A DNA stretch of 64,000 bases from Neelides folsomi (GCA_034687125.1 JAQGBZ010000343.1:1-64000); one strand, 5' to 3'; counted from the stretch's first letter, positions 48,816-61,653 are shown. Numbers and translations: made by a program. The notes: a model not told the origin generated them from the letters alone.

Positions 48816-49634
48816 ATGAATTCAATATTTATTATTTTCATTGTGGGTTATTTAAATTTTGCAAATTCAGAACCCGTGATTTTAAAAGCAGATGGTTCAT
48901 CAGACGCTTACAAAGTGATCAGGAGTGTTCTCGGCAACAACGCGGAAGAAGTTCCAGATTGCGCTCATAAATCATTTGGTCATCATATTACACAGAAAAA
49001 AGATGGAGATCTCGGAAGAAATGTTTTTCTTTTCCATTTGCATCTAAATGAAGACAACGACCGATGTCAAAAGTTGGATCGCCAAAGAGTCGAAATTAAA
49101 GTTAATCCTTCCAAAGATTATCTTAAAGGAAAAAATGGGGAGCAAGTTTCATTTTCTTGGAATTTCAAATTGGACCAAAAATTCCAACCTTCTAAAGGAT
49201 TTTCCTCCATTCACCAAATCAAAGCTAAAGACGGCGATGAGGGAATTCCGCTAATTTCAATTAATCTAAGAAAAGGATCAACAATGTCAACGAATAAACT
49301 CCAACTGATTTATGTGGATTCTAAGGGAAAGAAACAAGTTTTAAAAATTGAAAATCTGTCGCAATTTTTAGGTTCGTGGATTCATGCAAAAGAGGAAATT
49401 ACTTATGGGACGAATGGAAAATATTCGCTGGTTTTAACTGAGCTTGGTGGGAAAACTTTGCTTAAATATCAAAATGATAATCTTGACATGTGGAGAAATG
49501 AGACAAGTTATGTGAGACCGAAATGGGGATTGTACAGAAACATTGCAGATTTAAAAATTAAAGATCAATTAAGAAATGAAATTGTTTTATTTGATACTTT
49601 TTGTATTGCGAAAGGATCAGATCAATGTGACTAA
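48816..49634 (+). CDS. Secreted polysaccharide-lyase-like protein, fungal type, intronless
   Basis: A single exon of 272 residues. The first ATG is at 48816; a signal peptide (MNSIFIIFIVGYLNFANS) precedes EPV. Conserved-looking segments in order: QRVEIKVNPS, FSWNFKLDQKFQP, SSIHQIKAKDGDEG (about 125-140), EEITYGTNGKYSL (about 194), DMWRNETSYVRPKWGLYRN (about 230-248), LRNEIVLFDTFCI and a C-terminal Cys. This order (QRVEIK, HQIKA, ITYG, RPKWGIYR, FCI) recalls secreted fungal proteins in the polysaccharide-lyase / concanavalin-like jelly-roll group. It would cleave an acidic polysaccharide outside the cell, perhaps in the gut. Lack of introns amid intron-rich genes supports horizontal acquisition. 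Poly(A) signals AATAAA follow at 49747 and 49770. Gene call is firm; the exact enzyme family is from memory. Confidence 0.75.
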   Translation: MNSIFIIFIVGYLNFANSEPVILKADGSSDAYKVIRSVLGNNAEEVPDCAHKSFGHHITQKKDGDLGRNVFLFHLHLNEDNDRCQKLDRQRVEIKVNPSKDYLKGKNGEQVSFSWNFKLDQKFQPSKGFSSIHQIKAKDGDEGIPLISINLRKGSTMSTNKLQLIYVDSKGKKQVLKIENLSQFLGSWIHAKEEITYGTNGKYSLVLTELGGKTLLKYQNDNLDMWRNETSYVRPKWGLYRNIADLKIKDQLRNEIVLFDTFCIAKGSDQCD

Positions 49635-52600
49635 AATTGTAATTGAATTTGTACAAGTAATTATTTAATTTATTTAATTATTATAATATGAAATTTTTTA
49701 GAATCAAATTCTTATTTATATTAAATTCAACAAAATTAAAAATATGAATAAAGGACAATGTAAATATTAAATAAAGCAAAAATCAATTTTGTAAAGATTC
49801 TCATATTTGTTTTGTCATAATTATTCTGAAAGTGATAATAAAAGTGTGAAATTGGACATGAAGTGTTTCGGTGTGTTTTGTCTTCCCCGAATGATTTGAA
49901 ATTTTCCAGTCGAGCAGAGGACTAAATGTTTGGGGCGGATGGTGAGAATTTGTTTAATAGAGATGAAAGGGATTTTTGGGAGAGATAAGAAGAGGCTTCC
50001 GCCGTTGTCCCAAATTGGTCTGAGGGTTCCTGAGAACACTCCCAGCAACACCAAAGGACCCAAATCCAACATTGGTCCTCCAATCCCATCAATTCACTCT
50101 TTCAATCTCCTCGCCCAGCACACCGTGAAATGTCGATCCGTTTGCAAATACAAATTTTATTTACACCACTCATCCCCTCCCCTTTTCAATTCACCCAAAC
50201 TCTCAACATTTGACTCACACTTTACAAAAATTTCATAGAGGTTAAAAAAGAGGTTTTGACAAATTTCACATTTAAATTAAACTTGAGTTAGATTAACAGT
50301 TAAACCTCTTCTTAATCAGAAACTATCAAAATAAGTTTGGATTTTTAATTTATTTAATTTTGTTTAAACCGGAGTTTGATAATGGTATTTGTAAATTGTC
50401 AATATTTTGCTCAATTGCGCAAATGAAGGGTATTGAATGTAAACTGTATGGGTTGTATTGATATCTGAAGGTGTGTTTGGTGATGTGTGAAAGTGGCGGA
50501 GTTTGAACGATGTGCAGATGGAAACATTTATTTGGATCCTGGGAGTGAAAGGAAGGATAATCTCCCTGACCTTTATTTATTGGGAAATGTCGGGGAGGAA
50601 AAAGTAATCCTCCCATTCACTCCAAACTCCCCTCTTAATCTTATTCATTACTATTCATTATCTCTCTCATACTCAATCGGACTCAACTTTCTCTTTGTCC
50701 AACAACCAAGCCCCACAATTCCCCTTTAACTTCAATACTAATTTATTCCAACCCGGTTTATATCATTTTGATCTCCTAAATTGTCATATCTATTCTCTTA
50801 TTAAATACACTCTTTAAACATACATATTAAATACACTCTTTAAATACACGTATTAAATACACTAATAAAGACGCTTATTTAATAGAGTAATAAATTAATA
50901 AATATTCTAAATAAAATAATAAAATAATATTAGTTACAAATGTTTGATTGAAAAAATGTTTACAAAGTTTTGGGTTTTATGTTTATGACTTAGCAGACTG
51001 TTTAAAACATTTTTTGTATATTGGCCATTATGAAATTGAGCTTGTCGGCAGTTGTATGATTTTTGTGTAGAAGAGGATTTGAATTGTAAAGGTAAGTTTA
51101 ACTATAAGCCGGGGGTCATCATGGAGGCGTGGGACGAATAAAGAACAACCCAACCGCAAAAATAGTCCTTTAAACTTCTCCATTGGCCCTTCTGCTAAAT
51201 ACAGAATACAGATTTGTGAACATTGAACATAATGAATGAAGTCTATGAAGGGAAGTTGTGTAGTTGTCTGTAAATAATTGTGATTGTTGGGCGATTGAGC
51301 CGCAGACCGACACTCAATCGCCTCTTGCGCTTCTTAACTTCCTTTAAAACCTTTAAATTCGTCTCATTCAAAACACTAAAACACTCTTCGTTGCTTTTCT
51401 CATCTTATCATTTTTCAGAATTTGAAACTATTTTATAATTTGATATAAAAGAGACATTTGAGACAGTCTTTCTGTAAATAATTAAATTCAATTAATCGTT
51501 TTTTAAAAAATGTTTTTAAAAATGTTTAACTTTTTAGTAATATCATAATTTCAAAGTAATATAAAAATTGCTTAAAAATATTAATTTTTAATAAAAAAAT
51601 GATATTCTAAAGGCCTCCAATACTTAACGGTGATAAATTGTTCAATTGCTTTAATGATGATGTTTAAAAGGTGTGTGTGAAAATGGTCCCAAAGTGCTTT
51701 TAAAAAATTCCCCTAGAATGCAAAGGTGAAGAGGAATAAAAAACTGAATGGGAGCACGTTCTTTATTCAATGAATTTTGATGAAGTCCGGAGTTTGGTCC
51801 ATAGTTAGCATTTAGGGTCTTTTGTACAAAAGGAAGTTTGGGTTTAAGCCCTCCATTTAAACCGATCCTCCGCCGTCCCCATTGAGGGGAGTAAATAAAG
51901 TAAACCTGTGTCAATCATCCTCCGTCCTTCTCAAGCCCAACATTGGCCAATGGAGGAAATTCGTGGAAGTTTATTGAGCCAAACTTCAGCAGCTCTTCAA
52001 ATCCTTCCTTCTTTTTTAATACAAAAGGCAAACAGTTTACGGAGCGACCCAACCTGTTTATTCTCACAATTTCATTCCGGCCCTACGAAATTCATTTAAG
52101 CTCACAAATCAACAAATCAGGGAAGTATTATGAACCGAATATAAATACAAATATGATCAAACTCAACCTCAGTGCCTAAATGGTAAAACAAAGATCATTT
52201 TCGCGGTCTTTTGTGTATACAATTTAAATATTGTTAATTACCGTTCTCGTAAAATACAAGCCGTATTTGATCATCTGCTTCTGCAAAAGTATTGTTAGAT
52301 ACTCAATGTTAGTTAAATAACAGCAGTTATATGATTCCTATGATTTGTGGTTCATTGATCATTTTTATTTTTTTAAATTCCCAATATTTTTTTTAATTTC
52401 TAATAAATTTTTTTATGTCTGAAGTAAACAAAATGAGACATACAGATCGAGATGTAGTTTTGAATTAATGAACTATTAGTTAAAGTTGAAGGAAATTAAA
52501 TTTTAACAACTTGGGTAAATAATTTATTCATTTCAAAAATTTTAATAAAAAAGTTTCCTTTGGTTGGAAAAAACATTTCAAAGTTTCGGAAGTGGGAATT

Positions 52601-53451
52601 TGTTGATTAAAAAAGTTGTTTGAATCAACTCATCCTTTTTTCAACTTTTATTTTCAGTCTTTGTATATACGCTACATAAATATAATTTTCTTGGTGTAGC
52701 ATTAGCATCAAATTGTCATATACGAATAAACACTCCATACAGCTTTGTACAAAATGTATAAAAAGTACAAATATGACGAAATGCATTAAAATCTATTTTT
52801 ATACCACCCCTGGCTGTATTATGTCTTTATATATTTATATATGTATTTATATATATTTATCGTTAGTAATTGAAGCTTGAAGAAGAAGAAGATGAAAGAT
52901 TTGAAGGAAATTCTGGGAATAAAGTTTAGAATAATGGTTGAACTGTGGAAATAAATGTGTACATATCTCCTCGCGCACTTCTGACTCTCTGGAATGTTTA
53001 ATAATGTCAACGAGAGCGGGGGAGAATACAAAGGGATTCTTCAATCTCACTTCTCATTCACCACCATTCAAATCCCACCGTTTTCAGGACTTTAACTTTA
53101 CTTAAACTATACATAGAACTCAATGATTTTTTCCCCACCATTATTCTTTCAATAATCATTTTGAATTTTGTTCTATCCTTAGAAAAATCTCTTAAATACA
53201 AACATTAGTAAATATCATATATTTACTAATGTACAGATACATAGAATAATAGCTAAAATGTAAGTACTAATTTAAACTATTAAGTACCATACTTATTTTT
53301 TATTTATATCGAAAAGGGTAGGATTAAGTGCATATGAGAAAATCCAGTTGTATTGAGAAATTCGTCATTGTTTTCATTATCGTCAAACTTCATTTAAGAT
53401 TTAAATATTGAATCAAACAAAATCGTCCCAATTTAATCAATTCATTTAAAA
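49635..53451. other. Intergenic region with GC-richer islands
   Basis: AT-rich with islands near 49840-50210, 50440-50740, 51060-51340, 51700-52090 and 52970-53080. In the first, second and fourth the + strand is G-rich on the left and C-rich on the right. A short TTAAATACACT-type tandem repeat lies at about 50800-50870. No gene recognised. Confidence 0.5.
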
Positions 53452-54177
53452 ATGATGAATTTAACTCAAGATAATATTGAGACGAAAAAAGAGTCCCAGA
53501 CTATCTTGACTCTTATTGCTAATTGGAAAATTGAACTTAAAATTAAAATATATTCACTTCAGCATTTACCACGAAGAACCAAGAATCTTTTAAAGTTGTT
53601 AATTTTTTTAATTGTTGTAATCTCGACATCCGAACACTACGGTAAAAATTAATTGAAAATCTACCAAAACACAATACATTTAAATATTAACAATATAATT
53701 AAATATTTAAAATATATGCTAAAATATAATATGTTCGTAATAATTACTAATTTAGTAATAAAATTATTGTATTTTGTAGAAACATTCAACCAATGTCATT
53801 GCCCGGAGACGACAGCAGGAAAAGCGTTTAAGGAAGTTTTCGATGCAATCTCTTCTTCCTTCTTTATTTGGTTCGTTGTCGTTGGGACCTTTAGTATGTT
53901 TATAGGCGTCACTTACATGATAACTCAAACGATCAAGGAAGTATTTAAAGCAAATTGGGAAATTGCAATAGAAAATCGGAAGGCAACGATGGAAGTAACA
54001 AAAGAAATTCGGAAAGCAACGATGGAAATTAGTAAAGAAATCTGTTCAACCATAGTAGAAATCTATAGAATTCATAAAGCACATCAAGATTCCCATAAAT
54101 TACCTATTTACGGTCACCCTGCACTTGTTAGTAATGTATCCATAAATAAAGCAATAAAAATAATTAAACTAAATTAG
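53452..54177 (+). CDS. Orphan membrane protein with internal KAT-ME repeats
   Basis: Two exons (53452-53641 and 53780-54177) join in phase to give 195 residues. Hydrophobic segments at about 48-62 (LLKLLIFLIVVIST) and 88-113 (SSFFIWFVVVGTFSMFIGVTYMI) are separated by a short loop with CHC. The region after the second segment is a charged amphipathic stretch with a near-repeat (NRKATMEVTKEI / IRKATMEISKEI), likely coiled coil. Membrane location is probable, with the charged tail on one face. No family is recognised; it may be lineage-specific. The second ATG at 53455 is an alternative start. Confidence 0.6.
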
Positions 54178-56102
54178 CTTTGTTTTTTCAAAAGTATCGG
54201 TTTACAAGTACCATTGGGCTCATTTTAGTTTCATATACAGTTCATAAATTGCATTTAAATATCTGTTATCAGTACTTCGGGCGCGGTTCAGAATTGTGGA
54301 CGATTTAGTAGCGTCAATTTCAATTGTCCTTTCCCGGTGTACCGATTGGGTCAATAATGATGAGGTGGGGAGTTTTTGCCGCAAGTGGAAATTCATTTAT
54401 TCTATCCATGGAAGATCCCGGATCAAATCAAATTAGTTTTGGCTTAGCTTTTACGACCGACCAAATGGTTTAATTTGGCACGGCCCCCAAGTTCCCATTT
54501 AACACTCCCATTCATCACTCCCTCCATCCTATGCCTTTTTTAATTCCGACATCAATCCTCCCTTAAAACTTCCTTTTAAACCCCATCCCCACTCAAACCT
54601 CTTTTCACCACCAAGAAACCAACAATCTTCAAATACTTCAAATACTAAATACCAAATATACTCTACTATTCCTCTCCCAAACTCCCAATTACCTACTTAA
54701 AAACATTAAACATTAAATAACTAAAATACATTAAATTTTCTATAATTTACAACCTTCATTCATTTCCTTAATCCATAAAATTACTCTTTCAGTTTACCAT
54801 GAATTATTACCCGATAATTTGTACAAAAACAAGCAAGAAAAGGAAAAAAGTTTAAAGAATGGAAAGTTTAAGTATAAAATTAAATTATTAAACAGGAGTT
54901 AATTGTTTAGTTTTTATTAAACTGTATTTATTAACCAGTTGTCTTAAATTGCTTTGTTCAAACGTGCGAGGGAAAATTGAAGAGTATTTATTGAATGAGG
55001 ATAATAAAAGTGAGTCTCGAGGCTGAATGACCCTTTTGTCATTTGGTAGATAGGGGAGATGATTTGGATCATTTGCCTTCTTCCTCCCATGGAGTTCCCT
55101 GTGAGTTCTCTCACATTGATCATTGTGATTCATCATGTGAATGATGGTGAGATTGACACAAGTAGGAGCCGAGTGGTTTGGGGAGACTCAAGGGGTGACA
55201 GGAGGAATTCGCCCTTCCTCATATTCTAAACATTTTCATCACCCCTCTCGATGGAATGTTTAATAATGTCAAGACTCTTCATTGAAACCCTTTGACAATT
55301 CAATTCAAACATTGACAAAATATCTTCTTTTACTTAACTTGGAATTAAAGGCTTAAAATCTTTTAAATTATTCCCATTTTGAAATTATTCCAATTCTTAA
55401 ATTATTCCCATTCTGTTCAATATTCAAATCTAAAAATTATCATCCAGTTAAAAATACAAAATATCTGTACATTAAGATATATTTAAGTATTATTTGTAGA
55501 ATGTAATGTATTTAGTTAGTTAATTATATAAGCAATAATTAAATATATTTTTGTGCTTTTATTCATTTTTAGAGGACAATATTTAAGAGATTACAAGAAA
55601 ATACTGTACTTATTTAAATATTAGGACTAACAAAGACTCATTTTGAACTTTGAGTAATTGTATGTATTAAAACTATTCCATATCAGTCTTCGATAAATGA
55701 TGAAGAATTGATAATCTTTAAGGTAAAATTATCAATTGAAAAACATAGTTGAATAAATCTAATAATATAAAATTCACTTTAACAAAATTTTAAATCTAAA
55801 ATACAATAATAAAAATCTCTCAAAAATCAATACACACGCTATTTATTAGAAAAATTAAATTAAACAATTCATTTATTACACACAAATTAATTTAAATAAT
55901 TGGAAAACAAAATTTAAATTGGAAAACAAAATTTAAATTGGCAAACAAATTAATTAGAAATAAAAACAAAATTTAGAAATTGAAACAGTTAATTCTTGTC
56001 ATTATTCTATTCTAAATACATCATTAATTTTATAATATTAAAGTCACTAAAACTAAACTTGCTGAAAAATAAAGTGAATTAGGAAATGTAAACAACGAGG
56101 AT
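54178..56102. other. Intergenic region
   Basis: AT-rich with GC-richer islands near 54290-54620 and 54960-55260 and small local palindromes (AATGACCCTTTTGTCATT near 55025; CCAAATGGTTTAATTTGG near 54462). Nothing coding recognised. Confidence 0.5.
55900..55952. repeat. 19-bp tandem repeat
   Basis: Two full units of TTGGAAAACAAAATTTAAA (55900-55918, 55919-55937) and a partial, diverged third. Confidence 0.75.
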
Positions 56103-59100
56103 TCAATTCCTCCTTGGTGGGGCTTTAGGAGGCAAAAGTGCAGCAGAGGATCCAAGAGCCAGAGTGTTCCCCGGAATGACCGGTTTATCAACAGCCTTGA
56201 TCATTTCAAGCATCGTAGAAGCGTGCAAAAGGTTAGGCTTCAACGCTGGAGCCTTTTTAGTTTGATCAAGATCCACATCAGTCCAATCCCAGAACAAGAG
56301 ATTATGCATCGCGTACCTGAAAAATAATAATTAAAATTAAACAATGCTAGTATCTGTACAACAATTTTAATCCAATTTTGAATAATTGGATTAAAAGGTC
56401 AATTTTCACTTGATACAATTAAAAACAATGATTGTATTTAACATAATTAACTAACGAGAAATCTCCCTCAGCTCCTGAGTCTTCCTTCCTGGATTTGACA
56501 AAGAGACATCCAGTTGGAACAAAAATTGGTGAAAATCTTTCCTCTTCGTCGCATTTCACCGTGTACTTCCTCCCCACAATCCGAATGCTGATTTGAGTCA
56601 AGCTGAACAAAACAATCAGTTATTTAAATATCATTTAAATATCAATTTGAAGTAAAGACTCAATTTAAATAAAATTATTTTTTAATTAGTTAAATTTTAA
56701 TCCAACCTCTCTAATCCATGGTTCATTTTGGTGAGTTCTCTAATCTTCTTGGTTCGAATGGTCGCTTTGTCATTGTGGCTCGATTTGTTCATAGAAGCAG
56801 CAAACTTCGTTGCTTGTTCCATCCTAAAGAAGGCAAATGCAAAAAGTGTTAAATCAATCAAATTAACATTTAAATACTTCCACTAACAATAAACACGCAT
56901 TAATAATATGTATATTATTGACAATTTAATCATATTACTACAATGATTAATAATTTAATTAATTAATGAAATAAGCAATTTTACCTTTCATTGTATGGGA
57001 GCTTCCTCACGTCTTTTCCTCCCAAAACAAGCGCATCAATAATGTGGAATCCAGTAACAATGATGGTTTTCTCTTCTTGCAACTTTTGTTCATCCACCAT
57101 GTCGGCGTAAACAATAGTGTTGTTGGCCAATTCGATCCTGTCCTCAATCTCAACCCATTTCTTCCCATCATAGCGGTAAATCTCCGCTTTCCCATTTCCG
57201 TTTCTGCCAAGACCTAAACAAAAAACCATTATTATAAATAATTTAACGTTTCTAAAAGTTCTAAACTATTTACATAATAGTAGACTATTATTAGTAGTTG
57301 AAAGTATCAAAAATGTTAAGAATTTGGATAATATTGTTAGCTGAAATAAAATTGGAAAATTACTCAAAAAGAATCCGCGCTCTTTCCCAACAAAGCAAAA
57401 GTTCCAATCTTTCGGTTTCACAATTTCTGCATTAAAGACCGACTTGGTTAATTTCACTTCTCCAAGACGGCAGAAAGTCTCCAAAATGGCTACAAAAATG
57501 TATAAGAACAATTAAAACATAAGAATAATAATTTTAATCTTTAATTATATCATTTCTAAATATTAGGACAAATACTAATAAACTATGTAAATTAAATATT
57601 AATATAACATTCTTTGTAAGGACGAAGGAGTTTCGTCGCCCTCACAGTTTCATTTCCACCAGACAGCCGTTGGCTCGATCTGGCAATTTCAGGAATTCCC
57701 CAAAGTGTCTTGGCCTTCGTAATGATCGCTTGGATGCGATTTGTTGCATCGCGAGTTGAACTCTGTCCCCGAATCGATTTAAGTACCATGTCAATTTCCC
57801 TCAACTGAACAAGGCCATGGCTTTAAAATAACATTATTGGAAAATTAATTACTCATATAAGTTTATTTAAGTTTACTACAGTTAACTTAATGAAAGATAA
57901 ATATATAATAAACTCAATAAGCATAATATGATACCTTCTATTTGCTGCACGAAGATATTCAAAGAAACGCCAACTTTGTTTGAGCGTCTGCAACGGGACA
58001 ATTTCAACAATTTCGGCTTTCTCTTGCTTGTGCTTTATTTTCGAAGAGTTCCACTCCACTCGTGAACAATCAACAAGGTAGTTGACCACTTCAGAAACAT
58101 TTCTGTACCTCCGTCGCCCCTTGCAAATGATGTATCGTTCAGAGCTGGCCATCGTGGCAGTTTCAGGTTTGTAAATCGCCACATCATCAAAGCACCGATA
58201 GAGCAAATACACCAACCCTGCACTGAACGTCGTCAGAATATCGTACATCTTGATCACGAAATGGCCACCTAAAACAAAATATTTTCTCTCACATTAAAAT
58301 TCTATGATAAAACTAGATTTTAGCACAAATATTAGAAGAAAATTATTCAAAGGCCATAAAAAGCAGATAAATTGATTTTTTTAAATTAAAAAAACACAGT
58401 CAAATCATTAAATAAATTATTGAATTGAAGATAAATCAATTAAATTCAAATTGCTTCAATAATTTCAAATATTCTCAATGGAATCCAAATAAAATCGAAA
58501 TGTATGCATTGTATCAATGATGCAACTATCCGATGTACCACAAAACATCAGATATATACGATATGATATAACGATTACAAGAATCTCCATATGTATAACC
58601 ACATAACTATTATTCATTTTATTAGATAAAACTTCTCAAATTTAACAATACTATGAATCATAGGGAAAGATGGAAGGATCTTGAAAATGAGGAATTGGGA
58701 ATTGAAATTACCCTCTCGCAAAACTTTCAACCCAATGACCATTTCAGCCAAGAACATTGATTTGCATCGAATTTCTTTCTGATCTTCATCGCCTGAATAA
58801 TCCTTCTCCCCCTATACACGACGTGAAAAACGGTTATTCAAAATATTGTAAATATTTGAATGGTTAGTTTTTCATAATTGAATGATGAAATTCAAAATCC
58901 TTGTTTTACCCCGTCAGCAACGCAAATGTGAGCTCCGCGATGGTACGTTGACCGAAGGACATGTTTGACAAATCGCTCAATACAATCTGGATCGAAGATG
59001 TTGGCTTCCCCGCTGAGGTCATAATAAGGTTCAAAGCTCTCACAAGGATAATGAAGCCTCGGTTTCAAGTTATAAGCCGAATATTCTTCCCATTCCTTTG

Positions 59101-61653
59101 GACAAAATCCAAATCCTTTCGCATCCCATTTCTTCTTGTAGAGCATGTATCTTGAAAAACGAATCGATGGTATCGTGATTATTATAATTTTATTATAATT
59201 TATTTTTACAAATTGGGGTAAATTGAAGTGAGGGAATTGGTTGTATGATTAAACTTAATTTAAATTACTCAACGTAACCCCCTGGACCCCCAAGAATGTC
59301 AACAAAATAGAGGAGCTCATTGTGGCCAATCATGTTGTCCCCATTCTTTTCTTTAGGGGCCGTAAGGGAGTAGCCGAGAAGAGCATCGATGTTCGCGAAC
59401 TTCAAGGCCGCTCCATGGTAAAAAACCATCGATTCAGACTCTTCAAACTCGTTTAACTTCTTCCGAATTTTGAGGAAATTGTCAGTGTTTTGTTGCTTAA
59501 TTGTGTGCTATATTATAAAGAATCCACTACATCAAACTTTAAGTTCTACATTAATTGTATCGATCACATCGTTGACGATGGCACGAACTTTTCACATATT
59601 ATAGAGAAATTCTTAAATTGGCTTCAAATTCTTGTATCGAACTATTGATGGATCGACGCATTAACATTTAAACAGTTGACATATCAAGAATCGAATAAAC
59701 GCATACCATCAAAGGGATGCAGTATCGAACAAATGATGCATCAATGATCGATACAAGAAAATAACGATGCATCAATGATTGATGCAAAATAACGATGCAT
59801 CGAATGATCGATGAAGAACGAACGAACGAATCGATAGTTCTGATGTACGATTCATACGATGTATCAAAAACTGAAAATATTTTTAAAATGATATCGATGC
59901 CGATTTATAAATTTGAAGTTATATGGATGGAATATGAACGAAAACTTTAAGTCTCAATGAAGTCAACAATGTATCATATGATACATTATTCATGAATCAT
60001 GAGATATTTCAAGATTCGTGCAATTCCAGAATTTCCACATGATCCAATAACTAAAATTTATTTTAAATCTACTTTCATCTTCGATTTTCGATGCAAAAAG
60101 CAAAGACAAAACAAGCTTAAGAGTCAAATCAATTAAATTACCTTGATATCCATCAGTTTCTGGAGAACACCGCGTTCACAGAAAGTTGTATCAACGAACT
60201 GAACGGGTTCTTGAATGCCAAGTCGTCGATCCAAAATGAGTTCATCGAATGTGAATTCATGATATGAATTATCTCTTTCCATCCATTGAACATTTCCTTG
60301 TTCCATTTTAAGCTTCATCTATTTGCACAAAATAAAAGTTTGTCAAGCAAGTAATTTTGTTTAGTAGTAGCATTTATGAAAGATGCTATGATAATTGCCT
60401 TTATACTTAAAGTTAGTTCACACAAGAATTAAATAATCAAGTGACCTTTTCCTGAGGTGCCAAGCTTCTCACAGATACTTCACTCGGAGCCCAACTGCTG
60501 ATCAAAGAAGGCTCAGAAGTCTTCATTCTTTTCGAGCTCGAATTCGAAGTCGCGTCATCACCCATTCGTGAACTTCCAGATTTCACACCTTTAAGATTAA
60601 ATTAAAATTAAATACAATTAAAAAAGATATACAGTTAATAATATTAATTTAACTCACTTCCAGTTTCAGACCAGCTCGGAGCAGGTGGAGGTAGTCGCCT
60701 TGAACTTGAGGTAGATGAAAGCTGGAAAAAAATATTTTTACCTTTATAATACGCTTTCAATTTTTTCGCAATTCAATGATAAATAAACTGATAATATTAA
60801 ATAAATTAAACTGATATTTGTATTAATAAGTAATAATAATAAATGATTCATAGTAAAAATTAAATATTTAAATAAAGTTAAATTCATTGATTTTTAATTA
60901 ATTTACTTACGATGCTACTATTGCCAGAAGGAAGGCTAATCGAAGGAGACATATCCAAATCCATTGGATCATTACGAGAAGATGGCCTAGGAGATGAAAT
61001 GGGCGTCGAGGGAGCCTTGATCGTAATATCATCAAACATCATGGAGTCATTAGGCGGAATCTGCTGTAGTGGTACCTTCGGTCGAACTTTTGACCTCGAC
61101 GTGGCTGTGCAGTAGAAAACCTCACAAAACTCTTCGAATCCTGAAGATTTCAACAAGTCGTCCCAAGTGGAGAAGCTAAAGGAATCAGCCGTGATTTTCG
61201 TATCGTAGCGATCATTGTAGAGGCATTCGATTTGAGAAACTGCTAAACCACCCTGCACAAACAAAAATTAAATTAAATGACATTCATTCTATATAATTTC
61301 TTATCTCTAATTACATAATAATATAATTTATGAAACTCTATTCATACTACATTATTTGTATGTATAATTAATGCATTTAATCAAGTGTGAAATAAATGAA
61401 ATATTCAATAAAGAAATTAAACCAATGTTATTTTGTGGTCCTTGTTATTAAATTTAATATTATTTAATAGATATAAAACTAAGATCTTAAGAGGCTGATT
61501 AATTAAATAAAATTATTTATTAATGAACAAAAGATTAAGCATGGAAAAGTGAAAATGGAAAAATAGGGGACTTACGCTATTGTATGAAGAAGCCTCTTCG
61601 AAGATTAATTTTAATCGATCCTGCACCCCCTTGGGGACAATTGTCTGGGCCAT
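56103..61653 (-). CDS. CMTR1: Cap-specific mRNA (ribose-2'-O) methyltransferase 1 with LOTUS-like N-terminus
   Basis: CMTR1 methylates the 2'-O of the first transcribed nucleotide (cap 1) in the nucleus using SAM. Fifteen exons in transcript order: 61576-61653, 60911-61252, 60658-60721, 60446-60588, 60142-60318, 59269-59507, 58910-59150, 58712-58811, 57935-58268, 57609-57820, 57364-57489, 56985-57213, 56707-56823, 56456-56602, 56103-56316. All phases close, giving 920 residues (human about 835). The RrmJ-type domain has LLYFVDILGGPGGYVEY and a complete catalytic K-D-K-E set (K304 in GAALKFAN, D427 in VADG, K468 in FVIKMYD, E505 in SSERYIICKG). A guanylyltransferase-like C-terminal part follows (GRNGNGKAEIYRYDG; LFWDWTDV). 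Oddities: no G-patch; residues about 8-75 resemble a LOTUS/OST-HTH domain; the human C-terminal WW module is not evident. The exon 4 donor (GTCACT) is weak. Confidence 0.93.
59540..59960. repeat. Degenerate palindromic repeat array in a CMTR1 intron
   Basis: The 634-bp intron 59508-60141, the largest of this gene, holds many interspersed GATGCATC, ATCGAT and ATGCATCAATGATCGAT variants, themselves palindromic, over about 400 bp. Related motifs occur more sparsely near 58500-58600. No regular period. Confidence 0.6.

Noticed and set aside
11457-55010. Repeated AATAAAAG strings near GC-richer islands (for example 11457, 26923, 30637, 33982, 49837, 55003)
   Set aside because: At this AT content roughly five occurrences per strand are expected by chance, so the count is not convincing as a promoter or homeodomain signal.
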